Source: an uncultured Bacteroidales bacterium (lineage in GTDB: Bacteria; Bacteroidota; Bacteroidia; Bacteroidales; F082). Taken from it: a stretch of DNA of 64,000 nucleotides. Positions 26,516 to 35,113 of this stretch are shown here, in pieces. The stretch is taken from the NCBI GenBank assembly GCA_900317155.1, contig ONFO01000001.1, positions 1 through 64,000 on the forward strand. The letters are read 5' to 3'. Made by a program: the position numbers and the translations under genes. Every line of letters begins with the position of its first letter. Position 1 is the first letter of the stretch. The notes beneath the pieces are model-generated. The model searched no databases, was not told where the DNA came from, and saw only the letters and a program-made list of their open reading frames with translations.

Positions 26516-26534
26516 CAAAAGTACAACTTTTTTG
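26516..26534. promoter_or_regulatory. Candidate operator/promoter between the repressor and dinB
   Basis: AAAAGTACAACTTTT (26517-26531) is a 6-3-6 palindrome. Its left part is CAAAAGTA (26516-26523), a minus-strand TACTTTTG -7 element for the repressor; its right part overlaps CTTTTTTG (26527-26534), one base pair type away from a plus-strand -7 element for dinB. A protein bound here would block both directions. A second minus-strand match, CAAATATA, lies at 26468-26475. Confidence 0.5.
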
Positions 26535-26574
26535 GAACATGCAAGCGTTTTGGGCAAAAAAAGGAGGATTTTTT

Positions 26575-27711
26575 ATGGAAAGAACAATTTTGCATTTGGA
26601 TTTGGATACCTTTTTTGTGTCGGTGGAGCGGCTAATCAACCCTTCGTTGGACGGCAAGCCGGTCATCGTTGGCGGTATGTCGGACCGTGGTGTGGTTTCC
26701 ACGTGCAGCTATGAAGCGCGACGTTTCGGGGTGCATTCGGCTATGCCGATGCGTACGGCGCGGCAGTTGTGTTCGCAGGCGGTATTCATCCGTGGCGACA
26801 TGGAACTCTATAGCCGATATTCCCGCCTCGTGACCGACATCATTGCTGATAGTGCACCTGTCTACGAGAAGATGTCAATCGATGAGCATTACTTAGACCT
26901 GACGGGCATGGATCGTTTCCATGACTGCCAACAGTGGTCGCATGAGTTGCGGCAACGTATTATCAAGGAGTCGGGGCTGCCGATTTCGTTTGGATTGTCG
27001 GAAAACAAGACTGTCGCGAAGATTGCTACAGGTCAGGCCAAGCCCAACGGCGAGTTGCAGGTGCCTACACCTTATATTAATAGTTTTCTCGACCCGTTGT
27101 CGGTGCAGAAAATCCCGATGGTGGGCGAGAAGACCTACCATTTGCTCCGCTCGATGGGCGTGGAGAAAATCGGCACCTTGCGCCGCCTGCCACCGCTCGC
27201 GATGGAACGCGCCATGGGCAAACACGGTCTCGACATTTGGAAGAAGGCCAATGGCCAGGACAACACGCCCGTGTGCCCTTACCAAGAGCGGAAGTCCATC
27301 AGCAAGGAACGAACGTTTGAGCAAGATACCATTGACGTGACGACCATCAAGCAATGCCTGGCACGTATGGTGGAAAGCCTCGGCTTCGACCTGCGCTCGC
27401 AAGGCAAACTAGCAGGTTGTGTGACGATGAAAATTCGTTATTCGAACTTCGACACGCATGACATGCAGCAGCGCATCCCTTACACCGCTTTCGACCATGT
27501 GCTACGCGAAACGGTAAATGGCATATTCGACAAACTGTACAATCGAAGGATGATGATACGGCTTGTGGGTGTGCGCTTCAGCGAATTGGTCAGCGGTGCG
27601 CCGCAATTGGCCTTGTTTGACGATAATATGGAACTGACGAATCTCTATTCCGCGATGGACAAGATAAAATTACGCTTTGGGGAACAAATCATACATCGGG
27701 CGGCGGGATGA
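26575..27711 (+). CDS. dinB: DNA polymerase IV (Y family)
   Basis: A 378-residue lesion-bypass polymerase. Catalytic Asp9 is in HLDLDTFFVSVE, and the second acidic pair is in SIDEHYLDLTG (about 103-104; the usual Ala is His here). The palm, finger, thumb and little-finger regions appear complete, with a helix-hairpin-helix-like segment PMVGEKTYHLLRSMGVEKIG. The long reading frame opens at 26350, but a strong AAGGAGG ribosome site at 26561 and the family N-terminus fix the start at 26575. The end ALFDDNMEL is a possible beta-clamp binding motif (QLALF). It forms a cassette with the repressor and dnaE. Confidence 0.93.
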   Translation: MERTILHLDLDTFFVSVERLINPSLDGKPVIVGGMSDRGVVSTCSYEARRFGVHSAMPMRTARQLCSQAVFIRGDMELYSRYSRLVTDIIADSAPVYEKMSIDEHYLDLTGMDRFHDCQQWSHELRQRIIKESGLPISFGLSENKTVAKIATGQAKPNGELQVPTPYINSFLDPLSVQKIPMVGEKTYHLLRSMGVEKIGTLRRLPPLAMERAMGKHGLDIWKKANGQDNTPVCPYQERKSISKERTFEQDTIDVTTIKQCLARMVESLGFDLRSQGKLAGCVTMKIRYSNFDTHDMQQRIPYTAFDHVLRETVNGIFDKLYNRRMMIRLVGVRFSELVSGAPQLALFDDNMELTNLYSAMDKIKLRFGEQIIHRAAG

Positions 27712-27712
27712 C

Positions 27713-27778
27713 GACCATGGCCTATAGCCTATGGCTTGCCTTTACGTTGAGGCAGCCATTAGCCATCAGTCATTGGTC
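27713..27778. repeat. Intergenic palindromic repeat, family A copy 2
   Basis: A 66-base imperfect palindrome starting GACCATGGCC and ending CATTGGTC. The inner part matches the copy at 20692-20755 in both stem (ATGGCT / AGCCAT) and loop (TTGCC, TTAC, CAGCC). It sits between dinB and dnaE with no T run. Confidence 0.75.
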
Positions 27779-27809
27779 GACTGAATAACTATATAACTAA
27801 ACAACTGAA

Positions 27810-30728
27810 TTGCAACTCAACGTCCATTCATATAACAGCCTATGCTATGGCACGATGCCGATTGCGGAATTGGTCACGAAGGCCGCCGCGCTCGGCTATG
27901 CTGTCTTGCCTTTAACCGACATCAACACGACGATGGGTGCCGCTGATTTCGTGTTTGATTGCCAAAAGAAAGGCATCCGGCCCGTCGTCGGTGCGGAATT
28001 TCGCAATGGCAACGAATTACTATATGTGGCTTTGGCTAAAAACGACAGAGGTTTCGCCGAACTGAACCGTTTCTTGACACAACATAACCTCACCAAACAG
28101 CCTTTTCCTGAAATTGCACCCGATTGGGAACAGGTTTTCGTGATTTACCCTTTCGGGAAACGGAAACCGAACATGCTGAAAGTGAACGAATTTCTTGGCG
28201 TGCGTTTTTCCCAATTGACCAAATTGTACAACTGCGAATCCTTTGAAAAATTGGTTGCCATGCAACCTGTGACCTTTGCAGAGGAAGGTGATTTTCAGCT
28301 GCATCAATGTATGAGAGCCATTGATGAAAACGTGCTGATTTCACGCCTCGAACCAACGAGTTGTGCTGCACCGGATGAGATATTCTTGCCCGTCGAAAGG
28401 CTGAAAACCACTTTTGCACTTTATCCGCAACTCGTTGAGAATGCGGAGCGTATATTGGACGAATGCGAAATCACCATGAATGCAAGTGTGAAAAACAAAC
28501 GCACATTTATGGGCAATGTCTATGACGATATGGAACTGCTGCGTCAAAAAGCTTTTGAAGGGATGATTTATCGTTATGGAACGACAAATAAAAATGCTTA
28601 TCGCCGCATTGAAAAAGAACTTGACATTATCGAACGGATGGGCTTTTGCGCCTATTTTCTCATCGCATCCGACATCGTTGACTATGCCATGTCGCAGGGC
28701 TTTTACCATGTTGGACGCGGTAGTGGAGCCAATAGTGTGGTGGCTTATTGCTTGAAAATCACTGATGTGGATCCGATTGAGTTGGATTTGTATTTTGAGC
28801 GTTTCCTCAACCCCATGCGGAGCAGCCCGCCCGACTTTGATCTCGACTTCTCGTGGCGCGACCGTGATAAAGTCATTGCCTATGTCTTCGAGAAATTCGG
28901 TCGCGAGCATGTGGCATTGTTGGGCGCAACGGTCACTTTTCAGGAGAATTCCCTTTGTCGCGAGTTGGGCAAGGTGTTTGGCCTGCCCAAGAGCGAAATC
29001 GACCAAATGGAGCGCAATCCACAGGCTTATATTTGCCAGAGTGAAATCGGGCGCAACATTCTTGCCTTGGCTGAACGCCTCCGCGACTTTCCGCGTCAGC
29101 GTTCCATCCATGCTGGAGGCGTGCTGATTACAGAAAGTCCCATCACCGATTACACGGCTTTGGATTTGCCGCCCAAAGGCTTTCCCACCACGCAATACGA
29201 CATGTATTCCGCCGAGAAAGTTGGCCTCATCAAAATCGACATCCTCAGCCAGCGCGGCATCGCTCATATTCGTGACGCTGTGGAGATGGTGGAGCATAGT
29301 CGTGGTATTTGCATTGACATTCACCAAATTAATGCGCTGAAGCAAGACGACCTTATACGTCGTCAATTGCTCAGAGCCGAGACCTGCGGTTGTTTCTACA
29401 TTGAGAGTCCGGCCATGCGTGGCCTGTTGCGAAAGTTGCGTTGCGCTGACTATAAGACTTTGGTTGCAGCCAGTTCCATTATTCGGCCGGGTGTGGCCAG
29501 GTCGGGCATGATGCGTGAATACATCAATCGATTCCATCATCCTGAAACTGTAGATTATAAGCATCCGCTGCTGAAAGAACTGCTGGCCGAAACTTATGGT
29601 GTGATGATTTATCAGGAGGATGTGCTGAAGGTGGGGCATTATTTTGCTGGTTTGGACTTGGCTGAAGCCGATGTGCTACGTCGCATGATGGGGCATAAGA
29701 TGCGTGACAAATCTGAATTTGAGGAGGTCACAAAACGCTTTTTCGATAATTGTAAAGCCAAAGGCTACCCTGATGACTTGGTGCGCGAACTCTGGCGGCA
29801 GATTGAGTCGTTTTCTGGGTATTCGTTTTCCAAGGCACATTCAGCATCCTACGCTGTGGAGAGCTATCAGAGCCTCTATTTGAAAAGCCATTATCCGCTT
29901 GAGTTTCAGGTGGCGGTGATTAACAATTTCGGTGGATTCTACCAGACTTGGTTTTATTTCAACGAGGCGCGACGCTTGGGTGCGAAAATTCATCTGCCTT
30001 GCGTCAATCGCAGCAGTTACCTCACATCGTTGAATGGTAGGACAATTTTCATGGGTTTTGTGCATCTGCAAGGTATTGAACAACAATTTGTTGAACGGTT
30101 TATTGCTGAACGCGAAGCCCATGGCCCTTTCACTAATTTGGATAATTTCATTGCACGGGTGCCATTTTCGTTGGAGCAGCTTGTCTTGCTCATTCGTGGC
30201 GGCGCGTTTAATTTCACGAAAAAAACGAAAGCCGAACTTCTATGGCAGGCGCATCTTAACAAAAGCGAAGGCAAGAAAGAACAACCTGAAACACTTTTTA
30301 AGCTTGAAAACCAATATTTTGAGTTTCCTAATTTTTCGATTGACACCTTACAAAACGCTTACGATGAGATAGAACTTTATGGCTTCCCCGTCTCTTTGAC
30401 TTGGTTCGACCTGCTGAAAACCAAGTTTCGTGGTGAGTTGATGGCTTGTCAGATGCTGCATTTCGTTGGATGTCATTATCGGATGTTGGGCAAGCTGGTG
30501 ACAGTCAAGTATGTGCGCACCTGCAAAGGGGAAACGATGGCGCTTGCCACCTTTGTGGATGCTACGGGCGAGGCTTTCGACACGGTTCATTTTCCAAAAG
30601 TGTTGAAAACATGGCCGTTCCAAGGTGATGGTGTGTATTTGCTTTTGGGCAAGGTCACTGAGGAGTTTGGGCAGCCGTCACTTGAAGTGGAGAAAATGGA
30701 GCGATTGGGGTATAAAGTTATGCAATAA
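27810..30728 (+). CDS. DNA polymerase III alpha subunit, short DnaE (probably translesion type)
   Basis: A 972-residue C-family polymerase, shorter than the replicative DnaE (about 1160-1250). An N-terminal PHP domain begins NVHSYNSLCYGT but several metal ligands are lost (LTDINTT where active forms have LTDHN). The polymerase catalytic acids are in PPDFDLDFSW (near 341-346). Finger and HhH regions and a short OB-like C-terminus follow. The only possible start after the stop at 27798 is TTG at 27810, which gives the family N-terminus. Position after dinB and next to an S24 repressor suggests a DnaE2-like mutasome role; a replicative role is unlikely. Confidence 0.88.
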   Translation: MQLNVHSYNSLCYGTMPIAELVTKAAALGYAVLPLTDINTTMGAADFVFDCQKKGIRPVVGAEFRNGNELLYVALAKNDRGFAELNRFLTQHNLTKQPFPEIAPDWEQVFVIYPFGKRKPNMLKVNEFLGVRFSQLTKLYNCESFEKLVAMQPVTFAEEGDFQLHQCMRAIDENVLISRLEPTSCAAPDEIFLPVERLKTTFALYPQLVENAERILDECEITMNASVKNKRTFMGNVYDDMELLRQKAFEGMIYRYGTTNKNAYRRIEKELDIIERMGFCAYFLIASDIVDYAMSQGFYHVGRGSGANSVVAYCLKITDVDPIELDLYFERFLNPMRSSPPDFDLDFSWRDRDKVIAYVFEKFGREHVALLGATVTFQENSLCRELGKVFGLPKSEIDQMERNPQAYICQSEIGRNILALAERLRDFPRQRSIHAGGVLITESPITDYTALDLPPKGFPTTQYDMYSAEKVGLIKIDILSQRGIAHIRDAVEMVEHSRGICIDIHQINALKQDDLIRRQLLRAETCGCFYIESPAMRGLLRKLRCADYKTLVAASSIIRPGVARSGMMREYINRFHHPETVDYKHPLLKELLAETYGVMIYQEDVLKVGHYFAGLDLAEADVLRRMMGHKMRDKSEFEEVTKRFFDNCKAKGYPDDLVRELWRQIESFSGYSFSKAHSASYAVESYQSLYLKSHYPLEFQVAVINNFGGFYQTWFYFNEARRLGAKIHLPCVNRSSYLTSLNGRTIFMGFVHLQGIEQQFVERFIAEREAHGPFTNLDNFIARVPFSLEQLVLLIRGGAFNFTKKTKAELLWQAHLNKSEGKKEQPETLFKLENQYFEFPNFSIDTLQNAYDEIELYGFPVSLTWFDLLKTKFRGELMACQMLHFVGCHYRMLGKLVTVKYVRTCKGETMALATFVDATGEAFDTVHFPKVLKTWPFQGDGVYLLLGKVTEEFGQPSLEVEKMERLGYKVMQ

Positions 30729-30793
30729 TCGAAAAAAGAAGAACATTTCTGCAGATTGCTTGAAAATCTAAGTGTCGAATCCCCAATGTTTTG

Positions 30794-30801
30794 TATCTTT
30801 G
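30794..30801 (+). promoter_or_regulatory. Promoter -7 element for the TonB-dependent receptor gene
   Basis: TATCTTTG is a perfect TAnnTTTG, 22 bases before the ATG at 30823. It shows that the upstream ATG at 30772 is not the start. Confidence 0.65.
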
Positions 30802-30822
30802 CACAAATTTTATCAAAACAAA

Positions 30823-33168
30823 ATGCGTAGAAAACTGTTTTTATTATTGATGTGCTTTTTTGTGCTGATATTCAATTCGTTTGCTCAGCAAAAAGCGCAA
30901 ATTTCAGGCGTTGTCAAGGATGCAGAGACGAACGAAACCTTGATTGGCGTATCCATTTATGAAGAGCAACTTCAGTTGGGAACCACGACCGATGAGAAAG
31001 GCCGCTACGAGTTGGAACTGCCTTTCGGCGAACATCGCTTGAGAATATCCTATGTAGGTTATACGACTATTGAGAAAAAAGTTAGTGTCGGGAATAAGCC
31101 GATTACACTTAATGTGAAGTTACATACAGAATCGGAAAAACTCTCGGAGGTGGAAGTCACTGGCGAACGCAAGGATCGTAATGTGTCAGTCATGGCGATG
31201 AGCGTGCAGACCCTCGACATGATTACCATCAAAAAGATTCCGGCGCTGATGGGTGAGGTGGACGTCATTAAGACCATCACGCTGCTGCCGGGTGTGCAAT
31301 CGGCCTCGGAGGGCTCTTCGGGTTTCAGTGTGCGCGGTGGTGCCACTGACCATAATCTTATCCTTCTTGATGGTGCCCCAATTTATAATGCTTCGCATTT
31401 CCTCGGATTCTTCTCCGTTTTCAACAATGATGTAGTGAAAGATGCCACGCTATATAAAGGAGATATTCCTGCCAATTATGGAGGCCGTCTTTCCTCAGTT
31501 CTTGATATTACGGTGAAAGACGAAATGCCGAAAAGGTTTAGCGGTCAAGGTGGCATTGGCTTAGTGACGAGCCGCATGATGCTTGAAGCGCCGCTTTTTG
31601 ATCAAAAGACTTCGGTGTTGTTGGCGGGTCGTACTACATACGCGGGGCTTATTCTGCCTTTTATGGGTAAGGATTTGAATAAATCGGCTCTGTATTTCTA
31701 TGATGTGAATGCCAAAGTGACGCAGGTTCTTGACAAAAACAATCGTCTTTATTTTTCGTTGTATCATGGCTATGACAAGTTTTCGATGCAAGAGATGATT
31801 AGGATGGGCTACGGGAACAGCAGTGCTACGGTTCGGTGGAATCATATTTTCTCCGACAAGTTGACCTCCAACCTGTCGCTTATCGGTTCGAGATATAACT
31901 ATTCCATCGGACTGAAATATGACCCCTATGATTTTAACATAAAAGCGGGTACGGATGCTGCCAGTCTTGCTTACGACTTCACCATGATTTGGAACGACCA
32001 GCATATTTCGAAATTTGGATTGACGACAGGAATCCAATCCTACAAGCAGGGCGAAATTGATGATAAAGGTGGAGCCTTGGCGCAATACCTTCAGATCGAC
32101 CAGACCAAGACGGTGACCCGAAAGGGATTGGAGCATGCTTTGTATTTGACCCATGACTATTCCCCCTCACCTCGTTTTTCTTTCCGTTTGGGCGTGAGGT
32201 TATCGTGTTTCCAGAATATCGGAGAGGAAGATTTCTTCACTTTTGATAAAGTACTTTATAATGTCATTGACACCATTCATTATGGCAAAGGTGAGATTTT
32301 CAATACAGAAATCCATCCCGAGCCGCGTGTTGCTGCCATGTACAGAATCAACGAGAAGTCTTCCATCAAGGCCTCCTATTCACGCACGGTGCAATATGCT
32401 CAGGTTTCTTCTTCAGCAACAGGAGGTCTGCCTTTTGATGTGTGGTTTCCAGTTAGTCCTAATGTGAAACCTCAAAAGTGTGATCAGTTTGCACTGGGCT
32501 ATTTTAGGAATTTCAAGAATGATGCTATTGAGACTTCAGTCGAAGTGTATTACAAGAACCTTCAGGATGTCATCGATTTTAAGGACAATGCCATCACTTA
32601 TGGTTATTTATTGATTGACGGTGAGTTGCGTTTTGGCAAGGGACGCTCCTATGGTGCTGAGTTCCTGATAAGAAAGAATGTTGGCAAATTCACAGGCTGG
32701 GTTTCTTACACTTATTCCCGTTCCTTTAGGAGTATTAAGGACATTGACTATGGACATGAGTACCGTTCTCCTTATGACAGGCCTCACAACTTTGTCATTG
32801 TCGCTAATTATGATTTATCACCTCGTATTAGTTTAGCCGCAAATTGGATTTACAATACGGGTAAACCAGTTACCTATCCTTATGGACAGTATACCATCAA
32901 TGGGGTCACTTATGCTGTCTATAATGGTAAACGTAATCAAAGCCGTTATCCTGATTATCACCGCTTGGATCTTTCGTTTACTTGCAAATTAGGTAGGTTG
33001 GATAACACAAAATGGCAAAGTGAACTAAATGTGTCTGTTTACAACGCTTATGCAAGACATAATACTTGGGCAATCACATTCGACCAAGATAAAAATGGTG
33101 GTATCGTAACTAAAAATATGTATCTGTTCTCGGCCGTTCCTTCAATCTCTTATAACTTCAAATTCTAA
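30823..33168 (+). CDS. TonB-dependent outer membrane receptor
   Basis: A 781-residue receptor. Order: signal peptide (ends near SFAQQ, residue 22), a carboxypeptidase-D regulatory-like domain (about 25-110, ISGVVKDAETNETLIGVSI), a plug domain (about 120-235, SVRGGATDHNLILLDGAPIYN) and a 22-strand barrel ending with an aromatic residue (YNFKF). There is no SusD gene; two DUF4249 lipoproteins follow. The substrate is unknown; such receptor-DUF4249 pairs are common in Bacteroidetes and are not classic SusCD systems. The start at 30823 follows the promoter at 30794. Confidence 0.92.
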   Translation: MRRKLFLLLMCFFVLIFNSFAQQKAQISGVVKDAETNETLIGVSIYEEQLQLGTTTDEKGRYELELPFGEHRLRISYVGYTTIEKKVSVGNKPITLNVKLHTESEKLSEVEVTGERKDRNVSVMAMSVQTLDMITIKKIPALMGEVDVIKTITLLPGVQSASEGSSGFSVRGGATDHNLILLDGAPIYNASHFLGFFSVFNNDVVKDATLYKGDIPANYGGRLSSVLDITVKDEMPKRFSGQGGIGLVTSRMMLEAPLFDQKTSVLLAGRTTYAGLILPFMGKDLNKSALYFYDVNAKVTQVLDKNNRLYFSLYHGYDKFSMQEMIRMGYGNSSATVRWNHIFSDKLTSNLSLIGSRYNYSIGLKYDPYDFNIKAGTDAASLAYDFTMIWNDQHISKFGLTTGIQSYKQGEIDDKGGALAQYLQIDQTKTVTRKGLEHALYLTHDYSPSPRFSFRLGVRLSCFQNIGEEDFFTFDKVLYNVIDTIHYGKGEIFNTEIHPEPRVAAMYRINEKSSIKASYSRTVQYAQVSSSATGGLPFDVWFPVSPNVKPQKCDQFALGYFRNFKNDAIETSVEVYYKNLQDVIDFKDNAITYGYLLIDGELRFGKGRSYGAEFLIRKNVGKFTGWVSYTYSRSFRSIKDIDYGHEYRSPYDRPHNFVIVANYDLSPRISLAANWIYNTGKPVTYPYGQYTINGVTYAVYNGKRNQSRYPDYHRLDLSFTCKLGRLDNTKWQSELNVSVYNAYARHNTWAITFDQDKNGGIVTKNMYLFSAVPSISYNFKF

Positions 33169-33173
33169 GCATT

Positions 33174-34079
33174 ATGAAATCTTGGTATAAAGGATTGGTT
33201 ATATGTGCATTGTTAGGCTTTGCTTCGTGTACCGAAGATGTTGTCATTGACTTGGAGAAAGGTGATCCGATGATTGGAGTTGAGGCGTCGTTTTCCAATG
33301 AGTTGAAATGTCATGAAGCCATACTCAGCTATACTGCCGATTTCTACAATAAGGATGATATTCGTATGGTGAAAGGGGCCACAGTGTACGTTACGGATGG
33401 GATAGATACGGTGTTTTATTATGAGGATTTGGAAAGGGAAGGCTATTATGTTACTGAACCTGTTGCTGGTAAAAAAAACACCTTATATCGTCTATGTGTT
33501 GATGTGCCAGAGTCTGATGGCGATGTTGTTCGTCTTTTTTCCGAGAGTTTGCTCCCCGACAATGTGGAGACAATAGATAGTATTGTCATCAAGCCTTACA
33601 ACGGTGTCGAAGATACCCTTCCCACGGTTTTCTTTTTAGATACTATTGAGTGGGTTTACCCGTATTTTCAGAGTCTTCCTGACCCTGAAATTATCTATAT
33701 GCCGAATATCTACAAAAACGACACATTGTTAACCGACACTTTGACCCAAAGCATGCTGATCCCTGTGGGGGGGTATGCTGGTTACTATATCAATGGTCCA
33801 GAGATGCTTGCTGCTAATAAAGAGATTCCTGTCTATTATTTCATGAAACGCAAATTGAAGGAAGGCGACCGCATTCGTTTGGACTTGTGTAGTATTCCGT
33901 CGGATTACATCTCATATTATTATACCTTGATCATGTCTTTGGGAAGCAATCCTATGATGGGCGCTCCAGCTAATGTGAAGACAAACATTCAACCTTCAGA
34001 TAAAGCTGTAGGTTGGTTTTTTACCTCTTCTGTAGTAACGGCAGAAACTGTGTTCAAGGATCAGTATAAAAAGCAGTAA
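33174..34079 (+). CDS. DUF4249 lipoprotein, first copy
   Basis: A 301-residue lipoprotein with lipobox GFASC (Cys19). The DUF4249 pattern is clear: an early VEASFSNE strand, GATVYVTDGIDTVFYYED and VAGKKNTLYRL, and the C-terminal region ending in ...SDKAVGWFFTSSVV. It starts 5 bases after the receptor stop, so it is in the same operon, and it is likely an accessory surface lipoprotein of the receptor. The family has no established biochemical function. It is a paralogue of the next gene. Confidence 0.85.
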   Translation: MKSWYKGLVICALLGFASCTEDVVIDLEKGDPMIGVEASFSNELKCHEAILSYTADFYNKDDIRMVKGATVYVTDGIDTVFYYEDLEREGYYVTEPVAGKKNTLYRLCVDVPESDGDVVRLFSESLLPDNVETIDSIVIKPYNGVEDTLPTVFFLDTIEWVYPYFQSLPDPEIIYMPNIYKNDTLLTDTLTQSMLIPVGGYAGYYINGPEMLAANKEIPVYYFMKRKLKEGDRIRLDLCSIPSDYISYYYTLIMSLGSNPMMGAPANVKTNIQPSDKAVGWFFTSSVVTAETVFKDQYKKQ

Positions 34080-34090
34080 CCCATATTTGT

Positions 34091-34120
34091 TTTGCAAATT
34101 GAGATTTTTTGCTATTTTTG
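34091..34120 (+). promoter_or_regulatory. Full Bacteroidetes promoter for the second DUF4249 gene
   Basis: TTTG (34091-34094), 18 bases of spacer, then TATTTTTG (34113-34120). The start codon at 34140 is 20 bases further. It gives the second copy its own transcription start. Confidence 0.7.
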
Positions 34121-34139
34121 CACGTATAAATTATGAATC

Positions 34140-35039
34140 ATGTATGCAATGAGAATCAATAAATGGTTGTTGATGGGTGTTTCTTTATTTTCAGTGGTTG
34201 CCTGTACAGAGGAAATTTCTATTGATACGCCTGAGGGTAAAAAAGTTCCAGTGGTGGAAGGTTACCTAACCGACGAAGTTAAACGTCATGAGATTATTCT
34301 GAGTTATACTTCGAAATTGTATTCTGGAGAGAAGGAGATGATTTCTGGCGCGGAGGTTTATGTTGCTGGAGGAGGAGATACGATTTATTATTATGAACAG
34401 GAGGATTCCCCGGGACATTATTTGACAGATTATGTTGCGGGAAAGAAAAATACCCGCTATCATTTGGAAATCAACGTTGTTGAAAATACATGGTCTTCAC
34501 GACCGATACGGATGATTGCTGAAGTGAAAATGCCTAACAATGCTGATGGCATTGACTCGATTAAGCTTTTACGCAAACAAGACGAGCAAGACGTTCCTTT
34601 TGTGGAGGATACTGTAGCTGTTCGTATATGCCCGTATTTTCAAACGCTTTCCAATCCCGATATTGTCTATAACGTGGCTTTGTACTTGAATGGCAACCGT
34701 TTCAAAAATAGGCCTTCCTCACTCTTTCAGTTGTTTCAGATGAGAGGTTATGCGGGATATTACTTCAATGGCCCCGATATGCTGCAAAATAATGTTGAAG
34801 TGCCTGTGGGTATCATGAATACTTCGTATCTGCATGAAGGCGATACGATAGGACTAAAGCTCCAAAGCATTTCGAAAGATTACATGTATTATCTTTTTAA
34901 TCAAAAATTGGCCATTGGTGTCAATCCGATTATGGGAGCTTTCCCAGCAATGTATACCAATATTATGTCTAACTGTGGTGCGATTGGTTGGTTTAGTGCC
35001 ACTTCAGTGATTGGTGCTGAGGCAATTTATCACCAGTAA
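34140..35039 (+). CDS. DUF4249 lipoprotein, second copy
   Basis: A 299-residue paralogue of the preceding gene, with lipobox VVAC (Cys about 22) and the same order of segments: a VVEGYLTDEVKRHEIILSYTS strand region, GAEVYVAGGGDTIYYYE, VAGKKNTRYHL and a C-terminal IGWFSATSV. The two differ strongly in sequence outside these blocks, so the duplication is old. It may start at the ATG at 34149 instead. Function unknown. A bidirectional terminator follows. Confidence 0.83.
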   Translation: MYAMRINKWLLMGVSLFSVVACTEEISIDTPEGKKVPVVEGYLTDEVKRHEIILSYTSKLYSGEKEMISGAEVYVAGGGDTIYYYEQEDSPGHYLTDYVAGKKNTRYHLEINVVENTWSSRPIRMIAEVKMPNNADGIDSIKLLRKQDEQDVPFVEDTVAVRICPYFQTLSNPDIVYNVALYLNGNRFKNRPSSLFQLFQMRGYAGYYFNGPDMLQNNVEVPVGIMNTSYLHEGDTIGLKLQSISKDYMYYLFNQKLAIGVNPIMGAFPAMYTNIMSNCGAIGWFSATSVIGAEAIYHQ

Positions 35040-35068
35040 GGCATCTTTGTTCTTTTGTGGAGGCAAAA

Positions 35069-35096
35069 AAAGAGTCGCCTTGAGGGGCGACTCTTT
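35069..35096. terminator. Bidirectional terminator
   Basis: AAAGAGTCGCC (35069-35079) and GGCGACTCTTT (35086-35096) form a perfect 11-base-pair stem with a short loop. It lies between converging genes and can serve both strands. Confidence 0.85.
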
Positions 35097-35113
35097 CATT
35101 TGAAGAGATATGA

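Noticed and set aside
28341-29639. A 432-codon open frame on the minus strand inside dnaE
   Set aside because: It is the mirror of a strongly coding plus-strand gene, has no family motif and no promoter; long antisense frames arise from codon bias.
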